A stretch of DNA of 64,000 nt from Aquabacterium sp. (GCF_029946005.1 NZ_JAQSDR010000038.1:62001-126000); one strand, 5' to 3'. Shown: positions 42,408-52,231, counted from the stretch's first letter. Numbers and translations: made by a program. Notes: generated by a model not told the origin, from the letters alone.

Positions 42408-43490
42408 TCAGTGCTTGGCGGGGCGAGCGTGCCGCTTGAAGAAGCGCAGCATTTCCTGGGTGGCGTCCGGGCCCTTGGCATCGGTGTACGAACCCTGCGC
42501 GCGCCCCCCCGACCAGGCATGCGCCGACCCATGGACCACCCACTGCTCCGCCATCACCCGGCCTTCGCCATCGTGGTGGCGTCGGCGGGTGTAGGTGTGG
42601 CCATTGGCTGAACGCGCCTGTTCCTGTTCCATCACCGTGCCTTCGGGCATGTCCGCCATCAGGTGGTCACCATTGACCGGGTGCACCGTGGTATCGCGGT
42701 CCCCATGGAAGACGATGATGGGGGCGGATGCCGCCCGCTTGGAGGCAGGCCGTGGCGCGCCGCTCTTCATGGCCATCAAGGCGCTGCTGACATCGCGGGC
42801 CGAGCCCACCGGGAGGCCCGAGTGCACGCCCACCGCCATGAACAAGTCCGGGTAGGCCTGGCCCAGGATGGCGGCCATCGCCCCACCCGCTGACAAGCCC
42901 GCCACGTAGACCTGGCCGGGGTCGATGCCGTATTGCTTCATCACGTCGCGCGTCATGTTGGCGATCATGGCGGGCTCGCCGCGGTCACGCTGCTGGTGGT
43001 TGTGCTTGAACCAGTTCCAGCAGCGCTGGGCATTGGCCTGCTGCGATTGCGCGGGGTAGAGCACGAAAAAGCCCTCGGCCTGCGCCGCGTCATTCATGCC
43101 CGTGCCGGCGGCGAAGTCGTCGGGGTTTTGGGTGCAGCCGTGCAACATCACCACCAAGGGCAGGGGCTGACCGGTGTAGCCCGGGGGCACGTAGAGCTTG
43201 TAGTCCCGGGTGCCGATGGCATCGCGGTGCGTGGCGCTCAGGAATTGGCCGACGTGGTCCTGGGGTCTGTTGGGGGACACGGGTGAAGGTGGGGCTTCAC
43301 CCGGTTGAACCACCTCGCGGGCCACCACATCGATCACATTCAGGTCTGGCCGCGCGGGCGCTTTCGCGTGGGGCTGTGTCATGCCAGAGCGGGCCAGGGC
43401 ATCCTGGATCGCCGCCGTGGCCGAGCCCAGGTCGCCCGCCAAGGTCAGGCGCGAGGCCTGGCCCATGAGTTGTTTGAAGAGAGGATTCAC
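42408..43490 (-). CDS. PHB-depolymerase-family esterase (no signal peptide)
   Basis: A 360-residue esterase of the PHB depolymerase family. The oxyanion block VVMLHGCTQNPDDF (114-127), nucleophile Ser200 in GLSAGG, an acidic residue in HGDRDTTVHP and the histidine in VHGSAHAWSGG form the expected set. No signal peptide is seen, so it acts inside the cell on polyester oligomers or other esters. A GTG start (43490) is chosen because the frame further upstream runs into the preceding gene. It lies 25 bases after a ribbon-helix-helix regulator gene. Confidence 0.82.
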   Translation of the reverse strand: MNPLFKQLMGQASRLTLAGDLGSATAAIQDALARSGMTQPHAKAPARPDLNVIDVVAREVVQPGEAPPSPVSPNRPQDHVGQFLSATHRDAIGTRDYKLYVPPGYTGQPLPLVVMLHGCTQNPDDFAAGTGMNDAAQAEGFFVLYPAQSQQANAQRCWNWFKHNHQQRDRGEPAMIANMTRDVMKQYGIDPGQVYVAGLSAGGAMAAILGQAYPDLFMAVGVHSGLPVGSARDVSSALMAMKSGAPRPASKRAASAPIIVFHGDRDTTVHPVNGDHLMADMPEGTVMEQEQARSANGHTYTRRRHHDGEGRVMAEQWVVHGSAHAWSGGRAQGSYTDAKGPDATQEMLRFFKRHARPAKH

Positions 43491-43515
43491 GTGAGGTGTC
43501 CCGGTTGGGTGAGGT

Positions 43516-43935
43516 TCAGCGCAGGCGGTCGGCCAGCACGGCTTTGACGGCGGCGCTGGCATGCAGGGCCCCCATCACCGTCAACGAGTCGATGGTGGCC
43601 AGGGCCAGTTCAGGACTGACGTCTGGCGCGATGGTGGCGAGGCCCAGCACGCGAATTTGCAGGGTCTGACCCGCCGCCTGCACGGCGCGCAGGTCATCGG
43701 CGCTGAAGTGCTGGATGCCCAACACCAGCATTTTTCGAGCCACCACCTGCCGGACCACATCGGCATGGGCTGACAACTGGTGGCGGATCGCGGTGCGGAT
43801 CAGGTCGGTGCGGTTGGCATAAAAGCCCTCCTGCACCAGAAGGTCGATTTGGCCCAGGTCAACCACACCGATGTTGATCGTGATCTTTTCATCAAGCGGT
43901 TTGCTGGGGGCGGAATGGGCGGCGGGTGCTGGCAT
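43516..43935 (-). CDS. Ribbon-helix-helix (CopG-like) regulator
   Basis: A 139-residue protein whose residues about 15-52 (KITINIGVVDLGQIDLLVQEGFYANRTDLIRTAIRHQL) match the ribbon-helix-helix fold: a short strand, then two helices joined by a turn with Asn-Arg. The C-terminal 85 residues are an unknown effector or oligomer domain. It is the first gene before the esterase on the minus strand, and the repeated ACCATCC half-sites just upstream of its start look like its operator, pointing to negative autoregulation and control of the esterase. Confidence 0.78.
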   Translation of the reverse strand: MPAPAAHSAPSKPLDEKITINIGVVDLGQIDLLVQEGFYANRTDLIRTAIRHQLSAHADVVRQVVARKMLVLGIQHFSADDLRAVQAAGQTLQIRVLGLATIAPDVSPELALATIDSLTVMGALHASAAVKAVLADRLR

Positions 43936-43938
43936 GAA

Positions 43939-43968
43939 ACCATCCTATCACCATCCAAGTGGATGGTG
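43939..43968 (-). promoter_or_regulatory. Operator of the ribbon-helix-helix regulator (predicted)
   Basis: CACCATCCA and TGGATGGTG form an inverted repeat with nine-base perfect arms around AG (43949-43968), 13 bases before the regulator's start codon. A further ACCATCC half-site occurs at 43939-43945, 11 bases (one helical turn) from the first and overlapping the ribosome site. Tandem half-sites one turn apart are typical of CopG/MetJ-type binding. Confidence 0.6.
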
Positions 43969-44098
43969 CAATGACCTTGCCTCGTCGGCAGTGGGGGTGT
44001 AGGACAGCGCTGACAACGCATCGCGGTGAACGCTGCTGGATATCGGACAAGGCCTTCGCCTTAATGGTCCATCCTCGTCTACCTGGGTTTTGACATTC

Positions 44099-45304
44099 AT
44101 GAGCATTGCTGGCGACGCCGACGAAGCACCTCCGACCTCGTTCAAATCAGAACCGGACCGGGTGTTGCTGCACATGCCGGTGGACGTGCGCAGCGCGTCG
44201 CTGGCCGTCATCGCCGCTTTGCTGTGCCTGTTCGCGCTGCACTGGGCTCGCGCGGTGTTCGTTCCTTTGCTCTTGTCCATCATGTTCACCTACGCCTTGA
44301 CGCCGGTGGTGGATGCACTGTGCCGCTGGCGCCTGCCCCGTTCGCTGAGCGCGGCCGTGCTGATGCTGGGGCTGGTGTCGGCCATTGGCGCCGGGGCCTA
44401 CACCCTGCAGGACGACGTCGACAACATGATCCAGTCGATGCCCGAGGCGGCGCGCACCTTGCGCAAGGCGATTCGCGGCACGCACGCGCAGGCCGACAGC
44501 AACATGGACAAGGTGCAAAAGGCGGCCAACCAGTTGCAGCTGGCGGCCGAGCAATTGAGCCAGGTGAACTCATCCGGTGGCGCTGGCATCACGCGTGTGC
44601 GGATCGAGAAGCCCGCCTTCAACATCAATGACTACGTGGTGGTGGGCACCCTGGGCATCGTGGAGATGATCGGCCAGTTCACGGCGGTGTGCTTCATCAC
44701 CTACTTCATGCTGGCCTCGGGTGACATCTTCCGGCGCAAGCTGGCCCACATCGCCGGGCCCAACTTCGCCAAACGCAAGATCACGGTGCAGGCCCTCAAC
44801 GAGATCACGCAGCAGGTGCGGCGTTACCTGGTGGTGCAGATCGTCACCAGCATTGGCGTGGGCCTGGCCACCAGCCTGGCCTTCTGGGCGCTGGGCATGA
44901 AGCACGTGGCCGTGTGGGGCATCGCTGCAGCGGTGCTCAACCTGATCCCCTACCTGGGCTCGATCGCCATCTGCGTGCTGTCGGCCATCGTGGCGCTGAC
45001 GCAATTTGGCTCCATCGACAAAGCCATTCTGGTGGCGAGTGTGTCGGTGGTGGTGCACGTCATCTCTGGCTACATGATCACGCCCTGGCTCACCAGCCGC
45101 ACCAGCCGCCTGAACACCGTGGTGGTGTTCGTGGGCATGCTGGCCTGGGGTTGGTTGTGGGGCGTGTGGGGCTTGCTGCTCGGCACCCCCATCCTGATGG
45201 CCATCAAGGCCGTGTGTGACCGGGTGGACGAGCTCAAGGCGGTGGGCGAGTTGATGGGCGGGGTCGAGCCGTCCAAGGACAACGCCGCCATCAACGTGCC
45301 CTGA
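44099..45304 (+). CDS. AI-2E family transporter (PerM-like)
   Basis: A 401-residue membrane protein with seven to eight helices in the AI-2E/PerM pattern: two N-terminal helices (about 35-90), a large loop with a helical coiled region (about 105-180), then five to six helices including VLNLIPYLGSI and GWLWGVWGLLLGTPIL, the most conserved segments. The family exports small molecules such as AI-2, or works as a sodium/proton antiporter; specificity cannot be read from sequence. It is a single gene. Confidence 0.88.
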   Translation: MSIAGDADEAPPTSFKSEPDRVLLHMPVDVRSASLAVIAALLCLFALHWARAVFVPLLLSIMFTYALTPVVDALCRWRLPRSLSAAVLMLGLVSAIGAGAYTLQDDVDNMIQSMPEAARTLRKAIRGTHAQADSNMDKVQKAANQLQLAAEQLSQVNSSGGAGITRVRIEKPAFNINDYVVVGTLGIVEMIGQFTAVCFITYFMLASGDIFRRKLAHIAGPNFAKRKITVQALNEITQQVRRYLVVQIVTSIGVGLATSLAFWALGMKHVAVWGIAAAVLNLIPYLGSIAICVLSAIVALTQFGSIDKAILVASVSVVVHVISGYMITPWLTSRTSRLNTVVVFVGMLAWGWLWGVWGLLLGTPILMAIKAVCDRVDELKAVGELMGGVEPSKDNAAINVP

Positions 45305-45319
45305 GCGGGCGCGGCCGGA

Positions 45320-46117
45320 TCAGCCTCGTTCGACTTCCGGCAGGATCGCCAGGGTCTGGGCCGGGCCAAAGATGGTGGCAAAGGCCACGTCCTTGGCATC
45401 GCGGCCCGTGGCGATCAGCACCAGGTCGCGCGGGTCGGACATGCGGGTGGGGTCAAACAACTCCCAGCGGCCGCCCACATAGGCTTCGAACATGGCGTGA
45501 AAGTCCGGCGGCGGCGTGTCGAACATGGCGTAGCCCACGGCCAGCCGTGCCGGGATGTTCAGCGCGCGGCACAGGGTCACGCCCAGGTGGGCAAAGTCGC
45601 GGCAAACGCCCGCGTGGCGCAGGAACACATCGCAGGCCGTGGTGGTGCTGTCGCTGGAGCCGGTTCGGTACTCGATGTTCTGGTGGATCCACTCGCAGAT
45701 GGCCTCGACCCGTGAGCAGCCCGGGGGCACCTTGCCAAACAACTTGACCGCCGCCGAGGCCAACAGGTCGGATTCGCAATACCGCGTGGGCATCAGGTTG
45801 TGCAACACGTTGTCGGGCAACTCGGCAATGGGCAGCTCGGGCGCTTTGCGCCGCCGAGGGGGCCTGGTGACTTGCACCTTGGCCTTGTAGCGCAAGGTCA
45901 GCGCGCCGGCCGGGGCCTGCACGCGCAAAAAGCGTTGACCGGCTTGCGGATCCTCGTAGACGCGGTAGTGCGCGCTGGGCGTGATCTTGAGCGATTCGGA
46001 CTGGATGTGCTGATCCTGGCCTTCGAGCGCGTGGATCTGGAACACGAAGTCGGTGGTCTGGGCCAATTTGTAGGACAGCTTGCAGTCGACATTGAACAAA
46101 CGTGGTGTGGTGCTCAT
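45320..46117 (-). CDS. Transglutaminase-like cysteine protease-fold protein
   Basis: A 265-residue protein with an N-terminal beta domain (1-95) and a transglutaminase-like core. The catalytic triad is visible as Cys172 (GVCRDFAHL), His207 (FHAMFEAYV) and Asp222 (LFDPT). No signal peptide is seen. Such proteins act as peptidases or amidases, and are often found with others of the same kind. It lies 20 bases downstream of the second esterase on the same strand. Confidence 0.87.
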   Translation of the reverse strand: MSTTPRLFNVDCKLSYKLAQTTDFVFQIHALEGQDQHIQSESLKITPSAHYRVYEDPQAGQRFLRVQAPAGALTLRYKAKVQVTRPPRRRKAPELPIAELPDNVLHNLMPTRYCESDLLASAAVKLFGKVPPGCSRVEAICEWIHQNIEYRTGSSDSTTTACDVFLRHAGVCRDFAHLGVTLCRALNIPARLAVGYAMFDTPPPDFHAMFEAYVGGRWELFDPTRMSDPRDLVLIATGRDAKDVAFATIFGPAQTLAILPEVERG

Positions 46118-46137
46118 GATGGTTGCTTGGTTGTGAG

Positions 46138-47142
46138 TCATGGATTGGTGAGCTCGAACTGTTTGGTCACGAATGACCAAATCATGCGCGAGGCGTCTGG
46201 GCCTTTTGCATCGCTGTAGGCCTGCCGGGCCAGCCCCCCGCTCCAGGCGTGGTCGAGGCCGTCGATGGCGCACAAGGTGGCCACCGTGCGGCCGCCCCGC
46301 ACCTTGAAGTCGGTCACCGTCATGGGGTGGCGTTGGCCCCGGCTGACCTGTCGGCTTTTCTCGACATGGGGGCCCGCCGCTTCGGCCCACAGTTTGGCCG
46401 CCGCCTGGCCATTGCTGGCCGAGACGATCGCGTCCCGGTCACCGTGGATCACCAGCAGCGCAGGCCAGTCGGTGGTGGTGGACAAGGCCTGCGTGGCGCC
46501 ACGGCCCCGCATCGCGGCCAGTGCCGACACCGTTGATTCGGCCGCGCCCGGCGGCACGCCCGAGTGCATGGCCAGGGCCTTGAACCGGTCAGGGTAGCGT
46601 GTGACCATCAAGGCGGCCATGCTGGCCCCGGCTGACATGCCCGCGATGGCAACGCGGGCGGGGTCCACCTGGTACAGCTGGCTGACCTGCTGCACGGCCG
46701 TCATCAGGATGGCGGCTTCGCCATAGGCCGTTTTGGTGCGTGTGCCATACCAGTTCCAGCAGCCCTGAGGGTTGGCCCGGCGGTCCTGTTCGGGGTACAG
46801 CACCAGGAAGCGTTCACGCGCCGCCAGGCGGTTCATGCGGGTGCTGTGCGCGAAGGACTGGGCGTCCTGCCCGCAACCGTGCAGCATCACCAGCAAAGGC
46901 AGGCGCTCATGCCATTGAACGTCCGGTGGTTTGAACAGGTGGTAGCGGCGCGCGCCCATCGGTGACAGCGCCACCCCGGGGATCCACTCACCCTTGAGTT
47001 GGGTGCGCGGTGTGCTGGCCTTGGGCGCGCGCAGCGACTGGGCCAAAGCCCGGCTGCCCGCCTTGATCGTGCTGCGGGTGATGGCACTGACCGCCCGCTG
47101 GAGGGACCCAGTCCAGATGGATTGTTTGGAGCGCCTTGCCAT
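46138..47142 (-). CDS. PHB-depolymerase-family esterase (second copy)
   Basis: A 334-residue esterase similar in plan to the one at 42408: oxyanion LVMLHGCGQDAQSF (84-97), CWNWY, nucleophile Ser170 in AGMSAGASMA, acidic residue in IHGDRDAIV and histidine in DGLDHAWSGG. Both end with the shared AYSDAKGPDAS or SYTDAKGPDAT block. The N-terminus is basic and lacks a signal peptide. It is divergent from the giant kinase gene, with 185 bases between. Confidence 0.85.
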   Translation of the reverse strand: MARRSKQSIWTGSLQRAVSAITRSTIKAGSRALAQSLRAPKASTPRTQLKGEWIPGVALSPMGARRYHLFKPPDVQWHERLPLLVMLHGCGQDAQSFAHSTRMNRLAARERFLVLYPEQDRRANPQGCWNWYGTRTKTAYGEAAILMTAVQQVSQLYQVDPARVAIAGMSAGASMAALMVTRYPDRFKALAMHSGVPPGAAESTVSALAAMRGRGATQALSTTTDWPALLVIHGDRDAIVSASNGQAAAKLWAEAAGPHVEKSRQVSRGQRHPMTVTDFKVRGGRTVATLCAIDGLDHAWSGGLARQAYSDAKGPDASRMIWSFVTKQFELTNP

Positions 47143-47327
47143 GAACTGACCTGAACTGAGCTGTTGACTTCAGCCTCCATCCTCTGGCCGACCCTGTCGG
47201 GGTGACACCAGACACGCGCCCCGGATCTTGTAGGACATTGCCGCGTCTTGCGATTGGGATGCCTTGAACCGGCCGCAACTGCCTGACAATTCCCAAGCCT
47301 TCCTCCTGGATTCACGCGGATTCTCAG

Positions 47328-50300
47328 ATGCCCGAACAGACTTCTCATGAAACAGCGCACTTCCAACGCGTCTTGACGCGGCACCTGACCTTGCCGCTGG
47401 GGGTGGGGGCGTTCAGTGCCATGGCGTTCATCGGGCTGATTTTCTTCCTGCTGTCGCAACTCAACTGGGTGGAGCGCACTCAGCGGGTCATTGGCAAGGC
47501 CAACGAACTGAAAACCGTGATCCTGGACCAGGAAACGGGCACGCGCGGCTTCCTGATCACCGGCGAGGACAAGTTCCTGGCGCCCTACAACCTGGCCAAA
47601 CCCAAAATGGCCTCGGCGTTGCTGGACTTGAAGGGAATGGTGCTGGACAACCAATTGCAGCTGGACCGGGTCAACCGCATCGAGGCGCTGCAAAAGCAGT
47701 GGGACGTGTTTGCCCAGCGCGTCATTGCGCTGAGGCGCACCGAGGGTGATTACCTCAGCATCATCCGGGCCGAAACCGGCAAGCAACTTTTCGATGAAAT
47801 CCGCCGCGAAGTGCGGGAGTTCATCGGCGAGGAAAACAGGCTCCTTCATGAGCGCAATGACACGGCCCGCAGCACCACGTTCTGGGTCATCGTGACTTAC
47901 GTGAGCCTGGTGCTGATCCTGAGCGGGCTCATCGCCCTGAGTGGGCGGCGCCAGATCATGACCCTGTCGACCAGTTACGGCGACGCGCTGCGCCAGCATG
48001 TGCTCAGCACCAAAGCCTTGCAGGAGAGAGCCTGGTTCCGCATTGGGCAAACCCAATTGGCCGAGCGCTTGCTGGGCCAGTTGACCTTGCCCGTGCTGAG
48101 CCGCCATGTGCTGGAGTTCATGGCCGGTTACCTGGGGGTGGCCGTGGCCGCCCTGTACGTGCGCAATCAGGCGGGCAAGCTGCAGCGGGTGGGGGCCTAT
48201 GGGTTTGACAAAAACCATGAGCAGGCCGAGCAAAGCTTTGACCTGGACCAGGGCCTGGTGGGACAGGTGGCCATGGATGGGCAGCTCAAGCATGTTCCCC
48301 AGGTGCCTGACCATCACTTCAAGGTCACCACCGGCCTGAGCACGGGCGCGCCCACCGATGTGGTCCTGCTGCCCATCAGCAACGATGGCCAGGTCAATGG
48401 GGTGATGGAGCTGGGCTTCATGCGGCCTGTGGTCGAGCGCGATCTGGAGTTGCTGCGCATCCTGGCCTCCAACGTGGGCGCCTCGGTGGAAGCCGCGCAA
48501 TACCGCCAGCGCCTGCAAGACGCGCTGGAAGAAACGCACCAGCTCAATGAAGAGTTGCAGACCCAGCAGGAAGAATTGCGCACCGCCAATGAAGAGCTGG
48601 AAGAACAGTCGCGCGTGCTGTCGGAATCTCAAGTTCACCTGGAACACCAGCAAGCGGAACTGGAGCAGATCAATGTGCAGCTGACCGAGCAGGCCTTGAT
48701 CGTTGACAAGAAGAACGACGCCCTCAAGCAAGCCCAGGCCGAGCTCGAGAACCGTGCCGACGAGTTGCAGCGCGCCAGCCGCTACAAGTCCGAGTTCCTG
48801 GCCAACATGTCGCACGAGTTGCGCACGCCGCTGAACAGCTCCTTGATCCTGGCCAAGCTGCTGTGGGACAACAAGGCCGGCAACCTCAATGAAGAGCAGA
48901 TCAAGTTTGCCAAGACCATCTATGGCGCGGGCAACGACCTGCTCACCCTGATCAACGACATCCTGGACATCTCCAAGGTGGAAGCCGGTAAGCTGGAGCT
49001 GACGCCTCAGGTGGTGTCGTTGCACAACCTGGTCGAGTCGCTGCGCATGACCTTCGGTCCGCTGGCCGGTGAGAAACACCTGGCATTCGACATCCAGGTG
49101 GCGGCCGATGCGCCAGCCTCGATCTTCACCGACCGCCAGCGTGTGGAGCAGATCCTGAAGAACCTGTTGTCCAACGCCATCAAGTTCACGGACCAGGGCC
49201 AAATCTCCATGGCGGTGCAGGGCCGCGCCGATGGCCGCCTGGCTTTCGCCGTGTCGGACTCGGGCATTGGCATCGCGCCGGAGCAGCAGGAAGTCATCTT
49301 CGAGGCCTTCCGCCAGGCCGATGGCACCATCAACCGGCAGTACGGCGGCACGGGACTCGGCCTGTCCATCTCCCGCGAGTTGGCGGGCTTGCTGGGTGGG
49401 GCCATCTTCGTGGACAGCGAGCCGGGGCGAGGCAGCACCTTCACGCTTGACCTGCCCCAGCAATGGGTGGACCACTCGGGTGAGCAAGCCGCGACCACGT
49501 TGGCACCGCCGGCTGCGCCAGTGCCGGCCAGCCCACCCCCCGCGCCGACCGAGAGCATCCCGGCCTTTGCCGACGACCGCCCGGCCATTGCCGCTGGCGC
49601 GCGCCTGGTGCTGGTCATCGAGGACGATCCGCAGTTCGCCGCCATCTTGTTCGATCTGGCCCACGAGATGAACTACCAGTGCCTGGTCGCCCATGGCGCG
49701 GCCGAGGGTTTCCAGCTGGCCACGCAGCACCTGCCCAATGCCATCCTGCTGGACATCCGCTTGCCGGACGACTCGGGCCTGACGGTGTTGCAGCAGCTGA
49801 AGGACCACCCGCAGACGCGCCACATCCCCGTGCACATCGTGGCCGCCGAAGACGTCCGCGAGGTGGCCCTCCACATGGGCGCCATCGGCTTCGCCATCAA
49901 GCCCACCACGCGTGAAGCCCTGAAGGAAGTTTTCAGCAAGCTGGAAGAGAAAGGCGCCAAGAAGGTCAAGCGCGTGCTGGTGGTGGAAGACGATGCCCGC
50001 CAGCGCGACAGCATCGTGCACCTGATTGGCGACGACGACATCGAGATCGCGGCGGTGGAGCGCGGCGAGCAAGCCCTGGCCCTGCTGCGCACCACGGTGT
50101 TCGACTGCATGGTCATCGACCTGAAGCTGCCCGACATGGACGGCAGCGAACTGCTGGAGCGCATGACCCGCGAAGAGATCTGTTCCTTCCCGCCCGTCAT
50201 CGTCTACACCGGCCGCAACCTCACGCGTCAGGAAGAGACCGAGCTGTACAAGTACTCGCGCTCCATCATCATCAAGGGCGCGCGCTCGCCCGAGCGCCTG

Positions 50301-50783
50301 CTGGACGAGGTCACGCTGTTCCTGCACACGGTGGAATCGCAGCTCTCGGCCGAGCGCCAGACCATGCTGAAAACCGCGCGCAACCGCGACAAGGTGCTGG
50401 AAGGCCGCAAGGTGCTGCTGGTGGACGACGACGTGCGCAACATCTTTGCTCTGACCAGCGCGCTGGAGCAACGCGGCCTGCTGGTCGAGGTGGGCCGCAA
50501 TGGCTTTGAGGCGCTGGCCAAGCTGGAGCAGGTGGACGACATCGACCTGGTGCTGATGGACATCATGATGCCCGGCATGGATGGCCTGGAGGCCACGCGC
50601 CGCCTGCGTGCCAACCCCGCATTCGCCAAGCTGCCCGTCATCGCGATCACGGCCAAGGCCATGAAGGACGACCAGGAGCAATGCCGCCGTGCGGGCATCA
50701 ACGACTACCTGGCCAAGCCGGTGGAGCTGGAGCGCCTGTTCTCGCTCTTGCGCGTGTGGATGCCCGCCATGGAAAGGCTCTGA
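47328..50783 (+). CDS. Giant hybrid histidine kinase (CHASE3-GAF-HisKA-three receivers)
   Basis: A 1151-residue membrane kinase: helix 1 (about 25-47), a periplasmic CHASE3-like domain (ETGTRGFLITGEDKFL), helix 2 (about 184-205), a GAF domain (about 245-390), a long coiled coil (about 395-485), HisKA with His496 in SHELRTPLNSS, an ATPase domain (about 600-720), and three receivers near 765, 885 and 1025. The last carries Asp1078 in LMDIMMPGMDG. The middle receiver site reads MVIDLKLPDMDG. It begins a four-gene operon with CheR, CheB and a receiver-kinase. Confidence 0.93.
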   Translation: MPEQTSHETAHFQRVLTRHLTLPLGVGAFSAMAFIGLIFFLLSQLNWVERTQRVIGKANELKTVILDQETGTRGFLITGEDKFLAPYNLAKPKMASALLDLKGMVLDNQLQLDRVNRIEALQKQWDVFAQRVIALRRTEGDYLSIIRAETGKQLFDEIRREVREFIGEENRLLHERNDTARSTTFWVIVTYVSLVLILSGLIALSGRRQIMTLSTSYGDALRQHVLSTKALQERAWFRIGQTQLAERLLGQLTLPVLSRHVLEFMAGYLGVAVAALYVRNQAGKLQRVGAYGFDKNHEQAEQSFDLDQGLVGQVAMDGQLKHVPQVPDHHFKVTTGLSTGAPTDVVLLPISNDGQVNGVMELGFMRPVVERDLELLRILASNVGASVEAAQYRQRLQDALEETHQLNEELQTQQEELRTANEELEEQSRVLSESQVHLEHQQAELEQINVQLTEQALIVDKKNDALKQAQAELENRADELQRASRYKSEFLANMSHELRTPLNSSLILAKLLWDNKAGNLNEEQIKFAKTIYGAGNDLLTLINDILDISKVEAGKLELTPQVVSLHNLVESLRMTFGPLAGEKHLAFDIQVAADAPASIFTDRQRVEQILKNLLSNAIKFTDQGQISMAVQGRADGRLAFAVSDSGIGIAPEQQEVIFEAFRQADGTINRQYGGTGLGLSISRELAGLLGGAIFVDSEPGRGSTFTLDLPQQWVDHSGEQAATTLAPPAAPVPASPPPAPTESIPAFADDRPAIAAGARLVLVIEDDPQFAAILFDLAHEMNYQCLVAHGAAEGFQLATQHLPNAILLDIRLPDDSGLTVLQQLKDHPQTRHIPVHIVAAEDVREVALHMGAIGFAIKPTTREALKEVFSKLEEKGAKKVKRVLVVEDDARQRDSIVHLIGDDDIEIAAVERGEQALALLRTTVFDCMVIDLKLPDMDGSELLERMTREEICSFPPVIVYTGRNLTRQEETELYKYSRSIIIKGARSPERLLDEVTLFLHTVESQLSAERQTMLKTARNRDKVLEGRKVLLVDDDVRNIFALTSALEQRGLLVEVGRNGFEALAKLEQVDDIDLVLMDIMMPGMDGLEATRRLRANPAFAKLPVIAITAKAMKDDQEQCRRAGINDYLAKPVELERLFSLLRVWMPAMERL

Positions 50784-50793
50784 GGACCACGCC

Positions 50794-51606
50794 ATGCCGC
50801 ACGCCGACCTGGAATTGCGTTTGCTGATGGAGGCGATCTACGCCAAATACAGCCATGACTTTCGCGATTACTCGGGCTCGTCGCAGCGGCGGCGCGTGCT
50901 GTACGCCTTGCAGCAACTGGAGTGCGACACGATCTCCACCCTGCAGTCCAAGGTGCTGCACGACCCCACGGCTTTTCAAAAGCTGCTGGACATCCTGACC
51001 ATCCCGTTCAGCGAGATGTTCCGCGACCCCAGCTACTTCCTGGCCTTGCGCCAGCACGTCATGCCCGTCTTGCGCACCTATCCTTCGCTGAAGGTGTGGA
51101 TTGCCGGGTGCAGCACCGGTGAAGAGGTCTACTCCATGGCCATCCTCTTGCGTGAGGAGGGCCTGCTGGAGCGCACCATGCTCTACGCCACCGACATCAA
51201 TCCGGCCTCGCTCGACAAGGCGCGCCAGGGCATCTTCCCGCTCGCCAATGTGCAGACCTTCACCGCCAACTACCAGGCTTCCGGGGGCACGGCGGCGTTT
51301 TCCGATTACTACACCGCGGCCTACAACGCCGTGAAGTTTGACCGCACGCTGGCCGACAACATCACCTTCGCCGACCACAGCCTGGCCACCGACCATGTGT
51401 TCTCCGAGATGCAGCTGGTGTGCTGTCGCAATGTGCTGATCTACTTCAAGCGCAACCTGCAGGACCGGGCCCTGGGGCTGTTCCACGAATCCCTGTGCCA
51501 CCGGGGCTTCCTGGGCCTGGGCTCGAAGGAGAGCCTGGACTTCTCCTCGTTCGCCGACCGGTTTGACCCTGTGGTCAAGTCCGAGCGTGTGTTTCGCAAA
51601 CGTTGA
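50794..51606 (+). CDS. CheR-type methyltransferase
   Basis: A 270-residue SAM-dependent glutamate methyltransferase. The helical CheR_N part (1-75) is followed by the SAM site WIAGCSTGEEVYSMA (about 104-118), the ATDINPASLDKARQGIF loop and CCRNVLIYF near residue 216. In chemotaxis it methylates receptors, but no receptor gene is present. The kinase beside it has no MCP-like domain, so the methylated target may be the kinase's coiled coil or a distant receptor. Confidence 0.9.
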   Translation: MPHADLELRLLMEAIYAKYSHDFRDYSGSSQRRRVLYALQQLECDTISTLQSKVLHDPTAFQKLLDILTIPFSEMFRDPSYFLALRQHVMPVLRTYPSLKVWIAGCSTGEEVYSMAILLREEGLLERTMLYATDINPASLDKARQGIFPLANVQTFTANYQASGGTAAFSDYYTAAYNAVKFDRTLADNITFADHSLATDHVFSEMQLVCCRNVLIYFKRNLQDRALGLFHESLCHRGFLGLGSKESLDFSSFADRFDPVVKSERVFRKR

Positions 51607-51619
51607 CGAGGCCTCCCCC

Positions 51620-52231
51620 ATGTCACCACACACCAGCACCTCGTTCGATCCTGAATCACAGGCCATCCAGGCCGTGGTCATCGGGGCGTCGGCGGGGGGC
51701 GTTGATGCCCTGATGAAGGTGTTGGTGGGCTTGCCCGCTTCGTTCAGCCTGCCCATCATGGTGGTGTTGCACCTGCCCGAGGACAAGCCCAGCCGCCTCC
51801 CCGAGATCCTGGCTTACCGTCTGCAGCTTCGCGTGTGCGAGGCCATGGACAAACAGCCCATCGAGCCCGGCACGGTGTACGTGGCGCCCACCGGCTACCA
51901 CCTGTCGGTCGAGGCTGACCTCAGCCTGTCGCTCAGTGGCGAAGCCCCCGTCAACTACTCGCGGCCCTCCATCGACGTGCTGATGAACTCGGCTGCGGAC
52001 GCTTATGGGGTGGGCCTGGTCGGGATCTTGCTGACGGGTGCCAATCACGATGGTGCGCAAGGCATGGCCCGCATCAAGGCGCGTGGCGGCTGGACGGTGG
52101 TGCAAAACCCCGAGCAGGCGCAGTCCAACACCATGCCTTTGGCGGCCATCCGAATGCGGGCGCCCGACCTGATCCTGTCGCTGGGCGACATCCACGCATT
52201 GCTGCTCAAACTGGGACGAGAAAAATCATGA
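51620..52231 (+). CDS. CheB-type methylesterase domain protein
   Basis: A 203-residue stand-alone CheB methylesterase without the usual receiver domain. The triad Ser24 (IGASAGGVDAL), His51 (VVLHLP) and Asp144 (LLTGANHDGAQGM) has the same spacing as in enteric CheB. It should remove methyl groups set by the preceding CheR. It overlaps the downstream receiver-kinase by ATGA, so a separate protein may supply the missing phospho-switch. Confidence 0.92.
   Translation: MSPHTSTSFDPESQAIQAVVIGASAGGVDALMKVLVGLPASFSLPIMVVLHLPEDKPSRLPEILAYRLQLRVCEAMDKQPIEPGTVYVAPTGYHLSVEADLSLSLSGEAPVNYSRPSIDVLMNSAADAYGVGLVGILLTGANHDGAQGMARIKARGGWTVVQNPEQAQSNTMPLAAIRMRAPDLILSLGDIHALLLKLGREKS

Noticed and set aside
42408-47142. 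The two PHB-depolymerase-family genes as a recent tandem duplication
   Set aside because: They share motifs but differ widely in the N-terminal part and are separated by three unrelated genes, so they are old paralogues at most.
46887-50795. A very long open frame on the minus strand (about 1300 codons) opposite the giant kinase
   Set aside because: The product is His/Gln/Leu/Arg-rich with no domain, lacks a ribosome site, and lies opposite a protein with a clear domain series. In GC-rich DNA the complementary third-position bias leaves such frames open.
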